From contig ML677334.1 in assembly GCA_007922305.1 (NCBI GenBank), positions 18,956,291-19,020,290 of the forward strand: a DNA stretch of 64,000 nt, given 5' to 3'. The translations under genes and the position numbers were made by a program. Every line of letters starts with the position of its first letter. Within the stretch, counting starts at the first letter, position 1. Of this stretch, positions 58,336 to 64,000 are shown in pieces. The notes beneath the pieces are model-generated. The model worked only from the letters and a program-made list of their open reading frames with translations, was not told where the DNA came from and ran no database searches. This stretch comes from Dermatemys mawii. Its lineage: Eukaryota > Chordata > Testudines > Dermatemydidae.

Positions 58336-60306
58336 CCTAAAATGAGGCAGAGAAATGCATACTTTGGTGAGTGGGGTAACAAAGATGGAATTAAGAAGAA
58401 TTTGCGCTCACCAGATCATGGGGCCACTGTGTGCTGGTCTGGTCCCCAAACACCGTAATAGCCACCGGTGATCTCAGTGACTTAGGGGAGCCTGGGCCAT
58501 GCTTTTTCCTAGCCACATCCCATATACCCACCACAGGGAGCATGCGGAAGGAAAAAGGACCAGTATGCCAGTTGTATGCCACACAGTAATACTGCATGGC
58601 TGGATATGCTGATTTGCATCAGTCAGGCAGTGTTAACAGCTCAAGATCAGGGACAATCAGTTCTCTCAGTGTAAAAATGGTGAAAATGGAGTAATTCTCA
58701 AATACATTGTGTTATGCATGAAAAATAATATTTTAACTAGAGGTATCAGCCCATTATAAGACTCCATCAAGAAACACTAATTAAGGGTATTTTATGTTTG
58801 AAAATGTTCTGTTTATTTGGAAAAATTAGGTGATGGGAGAATCGAATCTGAGTTTCTGACTGTTTTAAAATTTCCCTTTTGTATCATAAATTTTCCAGTC
58901 TTCATTTCACTTGTGTATACACACAACGATCACAGCATATGTTTATTATATTTATAGATTATGCTCCGCTACTGCATATAGATTACTTTTTTAATGTTCT
59001 GCCCATCACACTGACTGAATGGATTAAAAAGGCTGCTGATGTCAAACACATAGCTTTTTAACCCCTTAGAAAAATAATAAAGGATTCAGTCAAGGTGTCA
59101 TAAGGTTTTAAATAGCCCATTGTCACAATTCACATTGTAGTATCCATTCAGCTACTGTACAGTCATTGTGTGAATGAAACTGACTCATTACTGAGCAAAC
59201 AGATAAGAGTTTGGTGGAACTGATCAATATGTTTAGATAAGGTGTAATGAGAATACCTAGCAACCCGTGCCTTTGTCTGTACTTGGAAGATTAAAGATTT
59301 AAGGGAGAAAAAAATATCCTCTATATTAGAGACTTCAGGCCAAATTATTCTCTCAGTTACACTTGTGTACATCTGGAGTAACTAGGCTGAACCTTCTCTT
59401 CAGTAAATGAACCCTTTGAACTTCACTTTGCCCACACACACTCTTACTCACAGTCTGTTTACAGAGAAGTAGTCGGAAGTTTTAAAAATAACCCAATAAA
59501 ACTGTCAACTTGGGAATGGCCAGATGCAGATAAAAAGCATAAAACTGTATAACTACATACAAGAAAACATTAAAATGTATGCAAATACTCATGTATTACT
59601 ACTAATAGTAAATAATGTGTTGCTCTTTTGCCTGATTCCCCTCCCACCCCAGCCCTTATTAGTTGGAATTCCATTAACTGTGAATGGGATCTTTGTAGGA
59701 ATTTGTACAGGAAAAACTAGGACAACATTTAGTATGAAACAGCCTTTGATAAAAGAGCTAGTTCCATTACCAAGGCTGTGTTCAATTGCCTTCTCTGTTT
59801 TCTTTCAGACAGCAGCTGAGTAATTTTAAATAATGGAAAAAGAGAATCTGTTTTTAGTACAAACTAGAAATTAGACTCTATCTGAATATTTTATATAAGT
59901 TAGCTTAACTTATCTGTTTTTCTTAGCAAAGCTAAAAATACTTTCCCTTGTCTACATTATATAATAATTTGGTGGAATACTGTACAAAAAATAAGCCTGG
60001 AAGAAAGTATTTTGAGATCTGTTCCATTTTTGGGGGTGTAGGTAGATATTTTTTACTTACTGTAAATGGACATGAAAGAATTAAACTTATCTGTGCATAC
60101 TGTAAAAACCTGGTAGACTTCTTTATACATGTTTGCATGGACATGTTTACTATGGGGCAAACAGCAGATGCAAACTCCCAAAGACCTGGTACCTACCTAG
60201 TTGTACTTAACATAAATTTGCTTACAGAAAAATGACACTAATTTATGTTTCATGTACCTCAATACCACATGGTCTCCTTATATCCATGATCATATAGTGT
60301 TTAGTG

Positions 60307-60528
60307 TAGAGGTTCTCAAACTGGGGATCAGGACCCCTCAGGAGGTCACAGGGTTATTACATGGGGGTCACGAGCTGTCAGTCTGCACTTCAAACCTCAC
60401 TTTGCCTCCAGCATTTATAATGGTGTTAAGTATACAATAAAGTGTTTTATATTTATTGGGGGGAGGTGTCACATTCAGAGGCTTGCTATGTGAAAGGGGT
60501 CACCAGTACAAAAGTTTGAGAACCACTG
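60307..60528 (+). mobile_element. hAT MITE (GGTTCTCAAA ends)
   Basis: 222 bp with ends TAGAGGTTCTCAAACTG and CAGTGGTTCTCAAACTTTTG (reverse complement of the right end). It is flanked by GTTTAGTG (60299-60306) and GTTTAGTA (60529-60536), an 8-bp duplication with one change. It shares end sequence with the 3'UTR MITE at 23934-24231 but not its palindromic core. Confidence 0.88.
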
Positions 60529-61384
60529 GTTTAGTATATACGCTGTATTGTCCAACATTAGATGCTTCTCACGCTGTCCCTAAACCTTTTGAGAAATGCA
60601 GAGTGACCCCAAATCTGCCCCTCCGTTGCCTTCAAAAATAATTTCACTTCATTTTGTTGGAGAAATTGAATTCAGTGGGAGTTCTGGGTGTTCTTTAGAG
60701 GTGTTTAGCCTCTTGCAGGTTCAGCTCTTTTATTAGATAACTCTACTTGGTGCTGGTGAAATGTATACAAAGTACACAGGACATAATGCTCAAATGCAAC
60801 CTGCCCGATTGCTATGAGGCTATATCTCCCTCTCTGATGACTCTCACAGCAAGGATCCAGTCCTGCTTTCTGATCCACATCTTTGGGCTGCTGCACCTAT
60901 AATGAGCCCCCCTGAACTCAGCTGGGCTTCCTTCAGGTGCAGCAGTACACCTCACAGATTGCAATGCAAGGGCAGGGACCAAGTTTCCACACAACAGAAA
61001 TGGAAAGTTGTTCTTGGTTTATACCCTATCAAAAAAAATGTAATAAATAATAATCTTTTTGCCCTCCATATCAAACCTTTTCTTGCTAATTTCACTGTTT
61101 TTGTCACAACTATCAAAATTTCGGACAAAATTGCACTAGATACACTAAGAATAACCATAGTTAACCCTACAAGCCTGATGAAACATGAAGGATCAGCATA
61201 ATCTGATGACAACTCCAACTTGCGTGTATATTAACCTTACTGATTGTTATTGTGTTATGGGCACACCTATCACAAGCACTGTCCCTATGCCCATGAGAAA
61301 AAAAATAATTTTAGAAGAGCCAGGGAACTGTTTGCAAAATAACTTTTTGAAAACAAAATCATTTTGATTTAATATAAACATAAT

Positions 61385-61491
61385 GGGCTTTATTCTCTTC
61401 TCACAACCAGTCTTGCACTGATGCATCTCTAGTAACAGAAGTAGAGTTATTGCTGATCTATTCTGATGTGAGTGAGAAGAGAATCAGGCCC
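61385..61491. repeat. Fold-back MITE
   Basis: GGGCTTTATTCTCTTCTCAC at the left pairs with GTGAGAAGAGAATCAGGCCC at the right, 17 of 20 positions. Spacer about 65 bases. Confidence 0.75.
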
Positions 61492-62664
61492 AATATTCAG
61501 GTTGCAAATTTCATCTAGGATTATAAACTGTTAACTTCAGCCTGAGCTCTTGGAGCCCAAACTTTGCTTCAGGCTAAGACTGTCAATCATCCTAATGTTA
61601 ATAAGTCAGACCTACACACTGCAAACTAAGGGGCTGAACTCGGTAAGTGCTGAGAACTTCAACTCCCCTATGACATAAATGGGAATTTCAAGCACCTAAA
61701 TACCTTTAAGGATCTGGACCACAGTGCTGGTCAAGATTAGGTCCCTAGACTGCAGGAAATAGTATTGAAAGTAATTCAAATATCAGTATTTGGATTCCAT
61801 AAAAGGAAGAAGCATTTGGCTGAAATCCTGACAGCTTGAGAAATCCCTCAAAAGCACGAATGTCAGTACAAACACCTGAACTGAGAGAAGAATGCCCATG
61901 ATAATCTTTGACTATATTTACAGGCTGAGGGCCAGCCAAACACTTATTTACTAGTCAGTGTATTAGAGACCAGGGTATGTCCTCTACATAAGAACACTTA
62001 ATTTAGTTACTTCTTAGAGAAACCATGGTGTGCATGTAACTCTCAATGAGACTGCGTATGTGGGCCGTGTTATTGCTTACTAAGTAAAGAACACTATGCT
62101 TACGTGTATTTAACTGCACATCCAACATGCTCAACATTTGTTCAGCATGGATGGGCTCGGTGGTTCAATTAGCGTAAGCTTGGGCTAGTCTGAACCAGTT
62201 AAGTGTTCAATTAAGTATGATCCAGATAGTATGTTTTTTCCATGACACACGTACCTCTCTAATCCTTTTGGAAAAAGGCTTTTGGCTGACGTGCCTTGCA
62301 CATATAAGACAGAGGATAGGAAATGTTTTTTATCTCAACATTGTGAAGGGGAAAAAAAATTATCGAATGTGACAGATTAGCACTGACTAAATGGAAGTTA
62401 TTTTCCTGAGATGATATATTCTGCCTCCAAAATGAGTGATATACTGCATCACACAAAAGCACCAGTAGCAGCACCAAAATTCCATTTTAATTTTTATTTA
62501 TAGCAAAATAAATGCTCATAAAGAAAAGCTTTAAAAGATCTTTGAGCAACATGAATCTGCATAAACAAATGCTTGTCACAGTGGAAAGCAATGATTATTA
62601 CACAGAATGGAAATTATTAATCTGCACTGTGATAACTCTTGCATGCATTTAAAATTAATTAACA

Positions 62665-62752
62665 GGCCAAATCCTCTGTTGGTGTAAACCAGCAGTGCTT
62701 CAGTGACTTCACTAGGGCTACGCCAATTTACACCAACGGAGGATCTAGCTGA
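62665..62752. repeat. Fold-back MITE
   Basis: GGCCAAATCCTCTGTTGGTG and its continuation TAAA pair with TTTACACCAACGGAGGATCT at the right. Arms of about 20 bases, spacer about 45. Confidence 0.75.
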
Positions 62753-63582
62753 TTACATTCTGTGAAAATGCTTCATTTGCTACTGCACTAGACTATCAAA
62801 ATCTTTCATTTAAGCGTTGCCATAAGGGATTCCCCCCCCAAAAAATTAGTTTTTTTTCCCTGTAGATATAAAAATGAAACAGTTCTCTGCTCATCTGGCA
62901 ATAGCTGGCTTAGGCCAAAATGAAAGTTCTGCTCAATTTGGGAAAGGAAGGACCTTCTCCAGGCAAAAATAAGCCAATGTGGCTGATTGCCTGTAGTAGC
63001 TGGACAGTGGTCCTGTGCTCCACAATGACAGACTAATTGAGCTTCTCAAAGCCAGAGTGAGGGGAAATCTTCTGAGGGATGTAGCTGGGAACTGAACATG
63101 CAGTTTGATTAGACAGTCTGTAAATTTGCTCTGAAGTGCTCCACATCATTGGCTTGGGAAAACCTTTTCAGAGATTGTCCCAGTTGTACTCATGCAGGTA
63201 GATTTCACCTCTGGGGCAAGAAAGATCCCTTTAAAGGTCAAACTGAAGAAAGACAAGCAATTAAAAAAAATCCTTGCACATACAGAAACAATAAAATGTT
63301 TCTCAGATTACCCAGGCACTCTTACTTACCAGGGCTCCCAGAAACAGCTGTTTTACCATGCATATAACTCACTCAGTCTCTCTTGTTAAGAGCTGTCACT
63401 AAAGTCACACATAGCCTGTGAAGGCTGCCTTTTATACAGTTAAACTAGATTCATGTGATTCCCTATACTTTAAAAGGATGTACACTGCCTTTTTAATGAT
63501 AAAAATAAAAATAATGACTCTCCAAGCTGTAAGGCAGTATGGATGATCAGATCTATCCAGCCTAGAGCTGCAGTAGTATATG

Positions 63583-63889
63583 TAGGGTGACCATACATCC
63601 TGTTTTGGCCAGGACAGTCCCCTTTTTAAGCTCTGTCCCAGAGATCACGACTTTTTTGGGAAAACTGGTCATTTGTCCAATTTGCTCTTGCTGTGCACAG
63701 GAACACTGGGTACAGAGAAAATGGGACAAATGCCCAGTTTTGCCAAAAAAGTTGACACATCCCTGATATCAGCTTGCGGAGACCCTGGGTGGCAGGGGTT
63801 GGGCGAGCAGTAACACCAGGTAGCTCAAGCAAGTGGCAACACCATTTCCCAGTGTCCGGTTTGCACTTTAGGGAAATATGGTCACCCTA
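63583..63889. mobile_element. TA-flanked MITE, long variant with internal palindrome
   Basis: 307 bp. The left end is TAGGGTGACCATACATCCTG and the right end AAATATGGTCACCCTA, with TA at both borders. The first ~10 bases are shared with the AGGGTGACCAGA family but the interior is different. Arms 63650-63678 (starting ACTTTTTTGGGAAAACTGG) and 63723-63752 (ending GTTTTGCCAAAAAAGT) form a 29-30-bp palindrome with two or three mismatches. A possible solo end of this family is at 42832-42846 (ATATGGTCACCCTAT). Confidence 0.85.
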
Positions 63890-64000
63890 AGTATATGGTC
63901 ACTGTACAAAGAAACCTAATATCTGGACAGCGGGCAACCTATGATTTAACATGGGCTGAGATTTCTGCGGGAATTCGGGGGGCTTATATGGCAGGTTGGA

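Larger units (their letters stand above)
27789..64000 (-). other. BCL2: BCL2 large intron (3' part, runs off the window)
   Basis: Everything to the right of the exon acceptor is intron by position. The human intron at this place is well over 100 kb, so 36 kb without another exon is expected. No ORF resembles the N-terminal BCL2 exon (BH4, BH3, BH1). Repeats within it are listed separately. I recognise nothing in these stretches: 30.0-33.69, 34.6-36.98, 39.4-40.48, 41.5-43.29, 43.54-44.47, 45.65-46.45, 48.62-49.48, 52.38-54.95, 57.4-58.26 and 58.34-59.33 kb. They are mostly AT-rich single-copy DNA. Conserved enhancers could be present but cannot be identified by eye. Confidence 0.8.

Noticed and set aside
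1..64000. Search for CRISPR arrays, operons, bacterial genes or phage
   Set aside because: Vertebrate repeats, spliced gene structure and AT-rich intronic DNA rule out a prokaryotic source; no regularly spaced repeats were seen.

Overview
This window is vertebrate nuclear DNA, most likely from a turtle. The evidence is the repeat content: CR1 LINE copies, tRNA-derived SINEs carrying a CR1-like 3' tail, a TA-flanked MITE starting AGGGTGACCAGA, several hAT MITEs, Penelope-like and DIRS1-like relics, and old MIR/L2-type repeats. Crocodilian origin is less likely but not formally excluded. No long intact ORF of a host gene is present. The short six-frame ORFs are almost all noise or pieces of dead transposons.

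The one host gene I can support is BCL2 on the minus strand. Its last coding exon lies at 27654-27788 and encodes 44 residues: the end of the BH2 region and the C-terminal membrane anchor. A long 3'UTR follows on the minus strand, from 27653 down to a poly(A) signal at 22093-22098 and an inferred cleavage site near 22074. From 27789 to the end of the window is the 3' part of the large BCL2 intron. The exon holding the first ~195 codons is not in the window. Positions 1-22073 are intergenic DNA downstream of BCL2.

Intergenic side: a truncated CR1 at 525-1287 carries a Tigger-like MITE. A nearly complete CR1 of about 4 kb is spread over 4480-11287 by four direct insertions: an LTR element, two related hAT MITEs and a Harbinger-like MITE. 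The LTR itself contains a TA-flanked MITE. GC-rich hAT-like elements lie at 14.8-15.7 kb, and more TA-flanked MITEs at 13.0, 17.3, 18.8 and 20.1 kb.

3'UTR: AU-rich near the stop codon (27423-27511) and interrupted by a 298-bp hAT MITE (23934-24231) that contains its own fold-back palindrome.

Intron side: two MIR-like SINEs, two L2-type tails, hAT MITEs at 33.7, 34.5, 37.0 and 60.3 kb, a LINE RT tail at 38.9 kb, a DIRS1-like relic at 44.5-45.65 kb, and an LTR element at 46.8-48.6 kb split by a hAT MITE and a SINE. There is also a second SINE, a Penelope-like element with a GIY-YIG relic at 51.4-52.4 kb, and a long palindrome-containing TA-flanked element at 63.6-63.9 kb. I found no undescribed gene system. 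The points most worth checking are the palindromic hAT MITE inside the BCL2 3'UTR and the insertion order that can be read from target-site duplications.
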